From positions 1 through 10,221 of the forward strand of contig QIDL01000430.1 in NCBI GenBank assembly GCA_003228415.1: a stretch of 10,221 nucleotides of DNA. Direction: 5' to 3'. Positions 1-6,684 of this stretch are shown here, piece after piece. Each line of letters opens with the position of its first letter. Position 1 is the stretch's first letter. The notes below the pieces were generated by a model. That model saw nothing but the letters and a program-made list of their open reading frames with translations, was not told where the DNA came from and searched no databases. Source of the stretch: Gammaproteobacteria bacterium (GTDB lineage Bacteria; Pseudomonadota; Gammaproteobacteria; Pseudomonadales; Azotimanducaceae). A program made the position numbers and the translations under genes.

Positions 1-802
1 AAGCGGAATTCTGCCGGAAAGCTGCAACCATTGGCGCCTGCTCATCGTGGACGAACACCATCACCGGGCGCAGCGGCAGGGTTACCGCCATCATGCCGGG
101 CCGCAGGAGTAGTTGCGTGACGTATCCACCGGTCGGTGCCCGAACGACCGTGCGCTCCAGGTCGTAACGCGCCGCCTCGAGCTCAGCCTGCAGTCGCGCA
201 ACGTCCGGGTTCTCACCGTCGATGGACGCCTCGAATGCGAGCCGGGCTCGTTCCCCATCCGCCTCTGCGCCCTCCAGTGCCGCTTCGTCGGCGAGATACA
301 GTTGGCGCCGGTTTTCCAGTTCAAGTTCACTGAAAGCACCACTTGCGAACCCCCTTTCGTAGCGCTGGAATACGCCCTGGCTACGATCGCGCTTGGCGGC
401 GGTTTCCACGACTCGTGCACGCGCGGCAGCGACGGCAGCTTCGAGTTCCCTTACATTCTGCGAGCTGCCAGCCAAAAGCGCCTGTTTCTGCCGCACGACC
501 ACTTCATAAGGTTTGGGGTCGATGCGGAACAACACAGTGCCTTTTTCGACCAACTGGTTCGGTTCGACATCGACACTCGTGACAATACCCCCGACGGCCG
601 GAACGATTGGCGTGGTGACAAAAAACTCGCGCGCCATGTGGGAGTAAGGATGGTTGTAGTTCATCAGCAGGATCAATGCGCCGACGAGAATGACGCCGCC
701 AAGCGCGGCGGTCGGGACCGACCACTTGTTCAGCGGTATTTTGAATATCTTGAAGACCGCGACGCATATGGCCGTGTAGGTGAGGATGAGTAATAAGTCC
801 AT
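1..802 (-). CDS. HlyD-family membrane fusion protein (YibH/YiaV-like), 3' end cut by window edge
   Basis: Inner-membrane periplasmic adaptor of the HlyD/EmrA secretion family; 267 N-terminal residues are visible and the C-terminus lies beyond the left edge. Two hydrophobic segments (about residues 2-20 and 30-48) start the protein. A biotinyl-lipoyl-like half follows at about 66-98 (GGIVTSVDVEPNQLVEKGTV, then FRIDPKPY). A long Ala/Glu/Arg-rich helical hairpin (about 100-218) and the second lipoyl half (RTVVRAPTGGYV, about 217-228) come next. This order is diagnostic for HlyD adaptors. The ATG at 802-800 has a good Shine-Dalgarno sequence (AAGGGAGAG at 808-816, 5-nt spacer) inside the end of the DUF3302 gene, which stops 2 bp upstream. 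The DUF3302-HlyD pairing matches E. coli yiaW-yiaV and yibI-yibH. E. coli YibH is about 380 residues, so roughly 110 are probably missing. The substrate is unknown; an adaptor role in efflux or envelope export is inferred from the family. Confidence 0.9.
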   Translation of the reverse strand, partial: MDLLLILTYTAICVAVFKIFKIPLNKWSVPTAALGGVILVGALILLMNYNHPYSHMAREFFVTTPIVPAVGGIVTSVDVEPNQLVEKGTVLFRIDPKPYEVVVRQKQALLAGSSQNVRELEAAVAAARARVVETAAKRDRSQGVFQRYERGFASGAFSELELENRRQLYLADEAALEGAEADGERARLAFEASIDGENPDVARLQAELEAARYDLERTVVRAPTGGYVTQLLLRPGMMAVTLPLRPVMVFVHDEQAPMVAAFRQNSA

Positions 803-804
803 TC

Positions 805-1128
805 TTACTCTCCCTTGGTCGATTCGAGTTCAGCGAGACGAGCTTCAATTTCTCCAAGCCTCTGCCCCATAATGTCGTCCGAGCGACCCGACGTTGCCAT
901 GCCCCAGCCGCGGTCCTCGTGATAGAGCATCGCCCAGATCCATAAGAAGGGCCATATTGCATGCAGCGTGAACAGGCTCACCCAGCCCGCCACATGGAGC
1001 ACGTCCTGGTGCGGATGGTTCCGCTTCACCGCGATCTCGTAAGGAATGTCGTGGATGGCGATGATCCCGTAGAAAAGAACCAGAACGACAAAGATCAGAA
1101 TGACCAATGCGACGTAATCTAAAGCCAT
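805..1128 (-). CDS. DUF3302 family small inner-membrane protein (YiaW/YibI-like)
   Basis: A 107-residue membrane protein with two predicted transmembrane helices (about residues 6-24 and 47-68). A conserved-looking polar segment lies between them (IHDIPYEIAVKRNHPHQD), and the cytoplasmic tail (about 85-105, MGQRLGEIEARLAELE) should form a short coiled coil. Length, topology and its position immediately upstream of an HlyD-type gene identify it as DUF3302, the family of E. coli YiaW and YibI, whose biochemical role is not known. The ATG at 1128-1126 is preceded by a strong purine-rich Shine-Dalgarno sequence (AGGGGAGGG at 1132-1140). It is the first gene of a two-gene unit with the HlyD gene (2-bp gap), and the two products probably work together in the inner membrane. 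I recognise the family with good confidence; the function is unassigned. Confidence 0.88.
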   Translation of the reverse strand: MALDYVALVILIFVVLVLFYGIIAIHDIPYEIAVKRNHPHQDVLHVAGWVSLFTLHAIWPFLWIWAMLYHEDRGWGMATSGRSDDIMGQRLGEIEARLAELESTKGE

Positions 1129-1314
1129 TTTCCCTCCCCTGTTGCAGCTTAGTTTACCATTGTGCGAAGCCGGTCATAACGGGTGGCGCGTAATGAGTAT
1201 TCGTCTCTTGGATTTCAGGACTTGCGTATGCGTCAAATTGATTCATTGTCGACGCGGACAGTAGAATATGAAACCAATCCATGCACTACGTAAGATCGGT
1301 GTGTCGCTTCAATA
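1129..1314. other. Divergent intergenic region between DUF3302 and porin-like gene
   Basis: This 186-bp stretch must hold the promoters for both divergent transcripts. On the plus strand a plausible sigma70 pair is listed separately (1238-1267). On the minus strand the best I can find is TAAACT (complement of 1151-1156) with a poor -35 (TTATGA, complement of 1174-1179, 17-nt spacer), which is too weak to call. A short inverted repeat, GCGTC at 1230-1234 and GACGC at 1251-1255, brackets the plus-strand -35 and could be an operator half-site pair, but 5-bp arms may be chance. No RNA gene is evident. Confidence 0.5.
1238..1267 (+). promoter_or_regulatory. Putative sigma70-type promoter for the porin-like gene
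   Basis: TTGATT (1238-1243) and TAGAAT (1262-1267) are separated by 18 nt and match the -35 and -10 consensus at 4/6 and 5/6 positions. Transcription would start near 1274, giving a leader of about 40 nt before the ATG at 1315. A GCGTC/GACGC inverted repeat (1230-1234, 1251-1255) flanks the -35. This is identified by eye only. Confidence 0.35.
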
Positions 1315-2730
1315 ATGATTCATAGGGCTGTCTCAATCGCGGTGTTGGCGTGTTGCCTCGCCAACCCCAGTGCTGCTGAGGAGGTCGAAGCGGGCGAGGC
1401 ACTTGCGGTTGACTCCGATGAGGAACTCGAAGCGGGCGAGGCACTTGCGGTCGACCCCGATGAGGAACTCGAAGCGGGCGAGGCACTTGCGGTTGACCCC
1501 GATGAGGAACTCGAAGCGACCGAGGAGTGTGCGGTTGACTCCGATGAAGAACTCGAAGCGGACGAGGAGTGTGCGGTTGACTTCGATGAGGAACTCGATG
1601 AGGTGGAAATCGACGTCGAGGGAAGCATTGGCGATGCAGAAGAACGCCGCGGAATTGGCGTAAATGGAGACCTGAGAATCGGCTACGTATCTGTGGGTGA
1701 CGATCTCCGGGATGTCACATTAGGCGAGACAGACGTTCTGCGAGCGCGCTGGCGCATAAGATCAACCCTGGGAATCACCGACAATCTTCGCGGAGTCATT
1801 CGTCTGGCCGGCGTTTGTTCGACCGAAAGTTGTGATCCTGACTTCGTCTTTCAGCCGGAGATACCAACCCCGACCAGCCTGAAAGACGGCCAAATTACGA
1901 TTGATACCTTGTTTTTGCACTGGTTCCAAAGTGATCGATTCGATATCGCTGTTGGTCGCATGGAGACAAAGGCTGTCGCCCGGGGCGGTGTCTATTCGAA
2001 GTCTCTCGATCGAAACAACAGTAACAACCTGCGCATCAACTGGACCGATGGCATTCAAGGTACGTTCAAAGCAAGGAACGGATGGGAATCTCACATGATA
2101 GTGCAGTACAACTCGGAAGACGGTCCGGGTAGTGTGAGCCGGGTTCCGCTCGACTTCAGCAGCAGTAAATCGCGTGCCTCATATTTTTTCGGTCTCGAGA
2201 ATCTGCAGTCGAAGCGAATGCTCATACAACGAGGATTCGACATCACTTACATGCCCTCGTCGCTGCTTGTCGATGGACAAGCTGCCGGACCGGTTGAAGA
2301 TTACTGGGGACTCGTCGTGCGTGCAGCCAGTCGATGGCCGGTGCGTGCCGAGGGCTGGAGAATTCGACTGTCGAGCGAGGTAGGTTATGCGCCGAATACG
2401 CCGACAAAAACAGCGTCAGGCATCATCGGTACCGGCAAAGCGGATGGCCTCGCCTGGAACATCACTGCGAGTGTCATGGACTTCGTGCCAAACCACAGTA
2501 TCGGCATCAATTTCGCGATGACCGAAGCGGGTTGGCTTTTATCACCGCAGTACAGTGACAACGAACGACTGATGGAGATTCGCTACATGTGGCGGCCGAC
2601 AAACCGTCTGACATTGGACATTCGTGGGCGCTGGCGCGACGACCTGCGACGGCGAATTATAGACGTCCCTGGCCGGGACCGATTCGACTTCTACGCCAGA
2701 GTCACCTGGTCTTTTGCACTTATAGAATAA
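1315..2730 (+). CDS. Porin-like outer-membrane beta-barrel protein with N-terminal acidic repeat tract
   Basis: This 471-residue predicted exported protein begins with a Sec signal peptide (MIHR, then a hydrophobic AVSIAVLACCLA core, cleavage likely after SAA at residue 21). Residues 25-94 are five 14-residue acidic repeats. From about residue 113 to the end it alternates polar and hydrophobic/aromatic residues in strand-sized blocks (NGDLRIGYVSV, DVLRARWRIRSTLGI, LFLHWFQSDRFDIAVGRM, FDFYARVTWSFALIE), as in trimeric-porin-like barrels of proteobacteria. The barrel ends in ALIE rather than the usual terminal Phe, and it has a Cys pair (C168, C173) in an apparent loop. An in-frame TAA at 1291-1293 and the absence of earlier start codons fix the ATG at 1315, but its Shine-Dalgarno sequence is poor. 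It converges with batD. The substrate is unknown. The porin class is inferred from strand pattern; a non-porin barrel is possible. Confidence 0.8.
   Translation: MIHRAVSIAVLACCLANPSAAEEVEAGEALAVDSDEELEAGEALAVDPDEELEAGEALAVDPDEELEATEECAVDSDEELEADEECAVDFDEELDEVEIDVEGSIGDAEERRGIGVNGDLRIGYVSVGDDLRDVTLGETDVLRARWRIRSTLGITDNLRGVIRLAGVCSTESCDPDFVFQPEIPTPTSLKDGQITIDTLFLHWFQSDRFDIAVGRMETKAVARGGVYSKSLDRNNSNNLRINWTDGIQGTFKARNGWESHMIVQYNSEDGPGSVSRVPLDFSSSKSRASYFFGLENLQSKRMLIQRGFDITYMPSSLLVDGQAAGPVEDYWGLVVRAASRWPVRAEGWRIRLSSEVGYAPNTPTKTASGIIGTGKADGLAWNITASVMDFVPNHSIGINFAMTEAGWLLSPQYSDNERLMEIRYMWRPTNRLTLDIRGRWRDDLRRRIIDVPGRDRFDFYARVTWSFALIE
1387..1596 (+). repeat. Five tandem 42-bp repeats encoding acidic 14-residue units
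   Basis: Five head-to-tail 42-bp units begin at 1387, 1429, 1471, 1513 and 1555, in frame with the porin-like gene. The encoded units are EAGEALAVDSDEEL, EAGEALAVDPDEEL (twice), EATEECAVDSDEEL and EADEECAVDFDEEL. Units 1-3 differ from each other at only one or two bases. Units 4 and 5 share a divergent GAGTGT segment (Glu-Cys) in place of GCACTT (Ala-Leu). The pattern points to recent duplication of units 1-3 from an older array. Since 42 is a multiple of 3, gain or loss of units changes length without breaking the frame. Confidence 0.97.
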
Positions 2731-2820
2731 TAGACGATCATCATCCAATATCTTCCTGCCGTCATGTCGCGATCGGAGGCGCTGACGTTGAACCAGCCGA
2801 TATCGTGTGCTTTCCAATAA
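2731..2820. other. Convergent intergenic gap, no clear terminator
   Basis: This 90-bp gap separates the 3' ends of the porin-like gene and batD. The only pairing I can see is imperfect (a CGATCGG segment near 2770 against CCGATATCG near 2798, with a bulge), and there is no T-run on either strand. Termination may be Rho-dependent or the transcripts may overlap. Confidence 0.4.
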
Positions 2821-4134
2821 TCACCTTCCGCCGTTCAAAGCAGGCAGTAGTCCGGTCATGCGCCTCCTGCCTCGCTGTGCCTGCTGCCAGCGCTTCCTGG
2901 CAGCCGTCAGACCACCGATCAGCATTGCGATATCCGATTTATCCCGATCCGGGGCGGGGCTGTGCGTCAGATCGAAGGCTGCCTCCTGCCCTCCGGCATC
3001 TCCATACTGCTGCATAAACCGGTCGAGTTGCGCCGGCCGGGAATCGTCATTAATTCGATCAAGCCACCGCATCGTATCCCGAAGTACCGCTTCCTGATCG
3101 CCCGACCGGGCAGACTGTGCGATACGCCGGAAGTACGCGGCTTCTGAGTCGCTTCTTGCCTTGTGCCAGGCAATCCAGCGATCCGCCGCGCGGCCTCCGA
3201 AGCGGAGCACAATCACAGCCGCAATTAACACGACGAGCAGTGCTGACCACAGGAGCCGCGTGTTCTGCTGTTGTGCCGATTGTTCAAACCCCATCGATTC
3301 CGCTGTGGCGCTGCCAGCAACTTGCAGCGACAACCCGGGCAGCTCGATACGTCTCAGCTCTTCGGCATCGACATCCCACCAGGTCAACACGACACCGGGA
3401 ATGTCGGTTTCCCCGGGGCGTTCAAAAACGTAGGTCGCCGTCTCAACACGCGTGCCGATCAGATCTCCACGGGCAAACTTATCCTCCACCGTCGGCTCAC
3501 CGGGATAAATGCCCAGGTTTTCGATCTTACTGTGCAGCAAGGGTGTAAAGGCCATGCCGGACACGTCCTCGGCACGAAATGTGATAGAGCGTTTGATTGC
3601 ATCGCCAACCTTCGGACTGTCATTTTCCGGTTTCCATTCCTGATTGGCTGTGAGACTGGTTGTACTGATCAGACCGCGGATGCCTTCAGCACCGGGAGGC
3701 GTCCGTGCAACGAACTCGATGAGTGGCGTCGACAGTCGGTGAATCCGGCTATCTGCGCCTGCACCCCAGGTCTTGACCTCAACATCAACCGGCAACGGTG
3801 GAACAGTGATTTCTCCTTCACGTTGCGCGAACAGCACAAATTCATAGCGTTGTCCGGTGTAGTTATCACCGTCGATTGTTTCGCTAAGCCTTGTGCCCTG
3901 CGTCTCAAGCCGCAGCAGGTAGGCACCGCGCACCTCGGCATCAGCCACTTTTTTCAGCTGTGCCCAGCCATCTTTTGCGAGGACATCAACATGCAGCACT
4001 ACTTTCTGGCCCACCCATGCTTCCTCAGGCGTCACCGAGCTGCGTAGAATGATGGCTTCGGCCGCGAGAACATGGACACTGGTCATGAACCAGATAGCGA
4101 ACAGTATCAGGCAAACGCTTGCCTTGCTTTTCAC
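2821..4134 (-). CDS. batD: BatD family periplasmic/membrane protein
   Basis: Last gene of the MoxR-Bat operon: a 437-residue membrane-anchored periplasmic protein. A signal peptide (about residues 1-24, ending VLA-AEA) precedes a beta-sandwich-rich periplasmic region. The family start VTPEEAWVGQKVVLHVDV (about 34-51) is present, followed by GQRYEFVLFAQREGEITVPP (about 94-113) and a second similar block with TYVFERPGETDIPGVVLTWW (about 234-253). One transmembrane helix (about 294-311) leads to a basic/acidic cytoplasmic tail of about 125 residues. This layout is that of BatD ('oxygen tolerance' proteins), whose exact role is unknown. It is shorter than many proteobacterial BatD proteins, which as I recall exceed 500 residues. 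The start is GTG at 4134-4132, overlapping the TGA of the TPR gene by 4 bp (GTGA), with AGAGGTGA just upstream as ribosome site, so translation is coupled. BatD is strongly supported by order and architecture. Confidence 0.9.
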   Translation of the reverse strand: MKSKASVCLILFAIWFMTSVHVLAAEAIILRSSVTPEEAWVGQKVVLHVDVLAKDGWAQLKKVADAEVRGAYLLRLETQGTRLSETIDGDNYTGQRYEFVLFAQREGEITVPPLPVDVEVKTWGAGADSRIHRLSTPLIEFVARTPPGAEGIRGLISTTSLTANQEWKPENDSPKVGDAIKRSITFRAEDVSGMAFTPLLHSKIENLGIYPGEPTVEDKFARGDLIGTRVETATYVFERPGETDIPGVVLTWWDVDAEELRRIELPGLSLQVAGSATAESMGFEQSAQQQNTRLLWSALLVVLIAAVIVLRFGGRAADRWIAWHKARSDSEAAYFRRIAQSARSGDQEAVLRDTMRWLDRINDDSRPAQLDRFMQQYGDAGGQEAAFDLTHSPAPDRDKSDIAMLIGGLTAARKRWQQAQRGRRRMTGLLPALNGGR

Positions 4135-4787
4135 TGAGTCACCTCTTGCGCGCTATCTTGAAGAGGCCTCATAGCATATTGATACGCGAATTTTGCCTGC
4201 AGGAAATCGGCCGGTTTTGTTTGCACATGCCGCAACCACACGGCGCGCTGCTCCGCGTCACTTATTTTTCCCCCACCCTCTATCTGCTCCTCTCCGGCTG
4301 ACGGGGGTGATTTGCCTTTCGAGAACACGATTTCATCCGCTTCCAACATACCGCCGGTCATATCGCCGCCTTCCCTCTTGAGCATTGCTGCCCGCGCCAG
4401 CGCAATCTCGCGGTTAATCGTTGCATCTTCCCACTCGGGGCTTAGCTCGAGCGCCCGTGCATATCTTTCAGCGGCTCCTTCGTACTTGCCCTGCATGACC
4501 AGCGCATTGCCGTGATTAAACGCAGACTCCGCGGTGTCGTAGCCAGCGAAGACGCTCGCAGATTGTTCGAACTCGCCTTGTCTGAATAGCGCAATACCTT
4601 TCCACAGTGGATCGGCGAAATGCTCTGCAGCCTCCAAATACTTGCCTTGCTCATAAAAGCGATAACCCTGCTGATCGGGGGTCAACAGGGAGCGTGCGCC
4701 AGGTGCCAGTGAGTAGATGCCGGCTACAGGCACGGCGATGACGAGCACCGCAATCCAGGACCGCTTGGTCAAGATCCGCATGTTCAT
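4131..4787 (-). CDS. TPR-repeat membrane protein, BatC-like
   Basis: This 218-residue protein has one N-terminal membrane anchor (about residues 11-28) and tetratricopeptide-like helices. They run from GYRFYEQGKYLEAAEHFADP (41-60), through KGIALFRQGEFEQSASVF (63-80), to AFNHGNALVMQGKYEGAAERYARALELSPEW (89-119). A charged linker follows, then a C-terminal motif AVWLRHVQTKPADFLQAKF (182-200). That tail resembles the WLR...LLRRKF ending I recall from gammaproteobacterial proteins in which a vWA domain is fused to TPRs, so this gene appears to correspond to the TPR half of such a fusion. The chosen ATG (4787-4785) forms an ATGA overlap with the batB stop. A second ATG two codons on (4781-4779) has GGTGAG at a better 6-nt spacing and is an equally good start. 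A longer reading to 4868 lies inside batB and is rejected. Likely role: protein-interaction scaffold of the Bat membrane complex. Confidence 0.87.
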   Translation of the reverse strand: MNMRILTKRSWIAVLVIAVPVAGIYSLAPGARSLLTPDQQGYRFYEQGKYLEAAEHFADPLWKGIALFRQGEFEQSASVFAGYDTAESAFNHGNALVMQGKYEGAAERYARALELSPEWEDATINREIALARAAMLKREGGDMTGGMLEADEIVFSKGKSPPSAGEEQIEGGGKISDAEQRAVWLRHVQTKPADFLQAKFAYQYAMRPLQDSAQEVTQ

Positions 4788-5695
4788 CTCACCAGCCATC
4801 CTCTCCGGGACCACATCAGAGCGAAGAGGGCGAGCAGCGGCAACAAGGCATAGCCGGCATCCTGCCATCGTGTCCCTTCGTTTGTCGCAGATACGGCAAT
4901 GAGTCTGGATTGTGCGCGCCGGGCCACTCGTTCAACGTCCGTCTGGTCAACGGTCAGTTCGGCAACAGGAGCATTCAGCCTGGTTGCAGCACTTTGCAGC
5001 CCGTTATCAACCGGCGCACCCTGTGATTGCACCGACAGAAATTGCACCGGTAGTGCGATCTCAGCTGTCGACAGGGTCTGGACCTGTGACGGAGATACGT
5101 TGTCGGCAATAATCAGTGCCGACCCGGGTGCGCCACTCTTCGCCAGCACCTGCCCGGCCAGTTGCAGTGCCTGTGCGAGCGCATCGCCATCCACCGGCAT
5201 CAGTTCCGGGGTCAGGTCTTCCACCATCGTACTGACGATACGGTCATCCCGTGTCAGTGGCATCACAAGGTGGGCGCTGCCACTGTATACAATGAGTCCG
5301 GTGGACGATCCCTTCCTGAGTTCCAGCAAATCCCGGAGCTTGTGTTTTGCCCGTTCGAGCCGCGACGGCTGAACATCGCTTGCCAGCATGGTGCCGCTGA
5401 CTTTCAGGAGCACGACCAGCCCGGCCTCATCGTCGGCAAAGGGCGATGGTTCCATACGCCAGGCCGGTCCAGCCAATGCAACGGTCGAAATAATCCATAT
5501 CACCAGCAATAGTTGCACTGGGCGCAGTCTGCGGCGCGTCGACTCACCGACAATCAGATGTTCAAGCAGGTGTGGATCCACAACCTGCCGCCACGAAGCG
5601 GTACGGTCCTGCTGCCGCCAGAGACCCCACCACACGGCCAACGCTGGTAATACCGCCAACAACCAGAAGGGACGCAGAAAGTGAAAATCATCCAT
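4784..5695 (-). CDS. batB: BatB-like von Willebrand factor A membrane protein with degenerate MIDAS
   Basis: A 303-residue vWA-domain protein anchored by N-terminal helices (about 9-25 and 61-76) and a C-terminal helix (about 280-295), the BatA/BatB topology. The vWA domain spans about 92-270 and should face the periplasm or cytoplasm between the anchors; orientation is not decidable here. Where the metal-binding DxSxS motif should be, the sequence reads LLKVSGTM (Lys98, Ser100, Thr102): the key Asp is Lys. The usual Thr region reads MPVDGDALAQAL and the late Asp survives as IIADN (Asp198). Metal binding is therefore probably weakened or lost, unlike in BatA next door. The ATG at 5695-5693 overlaps the batA end by 8 bp and has GAGGA 9 nt upstream; a longer reading to 5776 falls wholly in batA and is rejected. 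The stop overlaps the TPR gene by 4 bp. By family it likely partners BatA and MoxR. Confidence 0.9.
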   Translation of the reverse strand: MDDFHFLRPFWLLAVLPALAVWWGLWRQQDRTASWRQVVDPHLLEHLIVGESTRRRLRPVQLLLVIWIISTVALAGPAWRMEPSPFADDEAGLVVLLKVSGTMLASDVQPSRLERAKHKLRDLLELRKGSSTGLIVYSGSAHLVMPLTRDDRIVSTMVEDLTPELMPVDGDALAQALQLAGQVLAKSGAPGSALIIADNVSPSQVQTLSTAEIALPVQFLSVQSQGAPVDNGLQSAATRLNAPVAELTVDQTDVERVARRAQSRLIAVSATNEGTRWQDAGYALLPLLALFALMWSRRGWLVR

Positions 5696-6683
5696 GGCTG
5701 AGTTTCCTCGCTTCGCTGCGGCGTTTGATGAACAAACCACCGTGGAAGACCAGCCCGAACAACATGAATGTGGCAAGTGGCCAGTGGAAGAGATCGGTAC
5801 GCGGTCGATAGGTCTCGGCTTCTACTTCCCTTGTATCGATCCTGTCCAACTCTATGTAGATTTCCTCCAGTTGATCGCGATCTGCGGCGTGAAAGTAGCG
5901 ACCACCCGTTGTGGAGGCAACAATGGTCAGTGCTTCCTCATCCAGTTTTTCCTCACCCGTTGCACTCGGATCGCCGACACCAACAACGTGAATCACGATG
6001 TCATTGTCGCGCGCTATCCTGGCTGCCTGGGATGGCGGCACCTTGCTGCCGGTATCGTTGCCATCGGTCAGGGCGATCATTACACGGTGCTCGACTTCGC
6101 TGCGTTCAAACAAGGTAATGCCGAGCCCGATGGCATCACCAAACGCCGTGCGCGGCCCGGCCATGCGCACGGCCGTTTCCTCGAGCAACGCCCGACTGGC
6201 GTCCAGATCCTGGGTGAATGGCACCTGCACAAACGCTGCATTGCCGAACACGATCAGGCCGACGCGGTCACCTTCGCGACGCGTCAGAAAGTCATCGAGC
6301 ACCTCTTTTACAGCGGTCAGACGGTCAACCGTCTCTCCCCGTGAATTGGTGAAATCCTGCGCTTCCATCGAACCCGAAAGATCGACAAGCAGCATCAGGT
6401 CGCGAGTCGGTACCACACGGCTGACCGGTGGCTCGAGAAACTGTGGCCGCGCCAGCGCGAGTACGATGAGTGCCCATAGTATCCAGAAAAGAATAAGCTC
6501 TGATGTTCTCGAGTCTGCGACGGCAGCACCATCCGCTGGCTGCTGTTGTAGCAGGGTCGCCATACGCTGGAACCACGGCACGCGGACGGCCTGACGGGAC
6601 TCGCGATACGGCGGAATAATAATGCGCAGCACCGGTGGCAAAAGAATCAGCAGCAAAGCCCAAGGATGGGATAACGTAAACAT
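5688..6683 (-). CDS. batA: BatA-like von Willebrand factor A membrane protein
   Basis: A 331-residue protein with an N-terminal hydrophobic helix (about 5-24), a second helix (about 62-79, followed by the typical ARPQ), a vWA domain (about 94-280) and a C-terminal helix (about 300-319). The MIDAS metal site is intact: DLSGSM (Asp101, Ser103, Ser105), RTAFGDAIG (Thr179) and ALTDGND (Asp207). The vWA fold with this three-helix topology and its place after DUF4381 identify BatA. The family is thought to bind ligands through the metal site and to be remodelled by MoxR. The start chosen is ATG 6683-6681, one base after the DUF4381 stop. There is no good Shine-Dalgarno sequence, so translation probably depends on reinitiation by ribosomes leaving DUF4381. 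A longer reading to 6857 lies in the DUF4381 gene with non-homologous sequence and is rejected. Confidence 0.94.
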   Translation of the reverse strand: MFTLSHPWALLLILLPPVLRIIIPPYRESRQAVRVPWFQRMATLLQQQPADGAAVADSRTSELILFWILWALIVLALARPQFLEPPVSRVVPTRDLMLLVDLSGSMEAQDFTNSRGETVDRLTAVKEVLDDFLTRREGDRVGLIVFGNAAFVQVPFTQDLDASRALLEETAVRMAGPRTAFGDAIGLGITLFERSEVEHRVMIALTDGNDTGSKVPPSQAARIARDNDIVIHVVGVGDPSATGEEKLDEEALTIVASTTGGRYFHAADRDQLEEIYIELDRIDTREVEAETYRPRTDLFHWPLATFMLFGLVFHGGLFIKRRSEARKLSHG

Positions 6684-6684
6684 C

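Noticed and set aside
113..793. 226-codon open frame on the plus strand opposite the HlyD gene
   Set aside because: The minus-strand frame gives an unmistakable HlyD adaptor; the plus-strand product resembles nothing known.
1315..1356. Lipoprotein signal (VLAC at residues 10-13) on the porin-like protein
   Set aside because: The hydrophobic core before Cys13 is too short, Leu at -2 is atypical, and a normal signal peptidase I site (SAA, residue 21) follows.
1387..1596. Possible CRISPR array
   Set aside because: The repeats are contiguous with no unique spacers and lie within a coding frame.
1320..1663. Ser/Ala-rich minus-strand and Arg/Leu-rich plus-strand frames over the 42-bp repeats
   Set aside because: Tandem repeats of a multiple of three keep all frames open. 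The frame of the porin-like protein alone has a signal peptide and continues into a barrel.
2761..2810. Hairpin terminator in the convergent gap
   Set aside because: The only stem has a bulge and no T-run on either strand, so it was not called.
3271..4047. 258-codon open frame on the plus strand opposite batD
   Set aside because: Antisense shadow of batD with no domain, signal or ribosome site that I can recognise.
5694..6344. 216-codon plus-strand frame opposite batA
   Set aside because: Antisense to the intact vWA domain of BatA and without features of its own.
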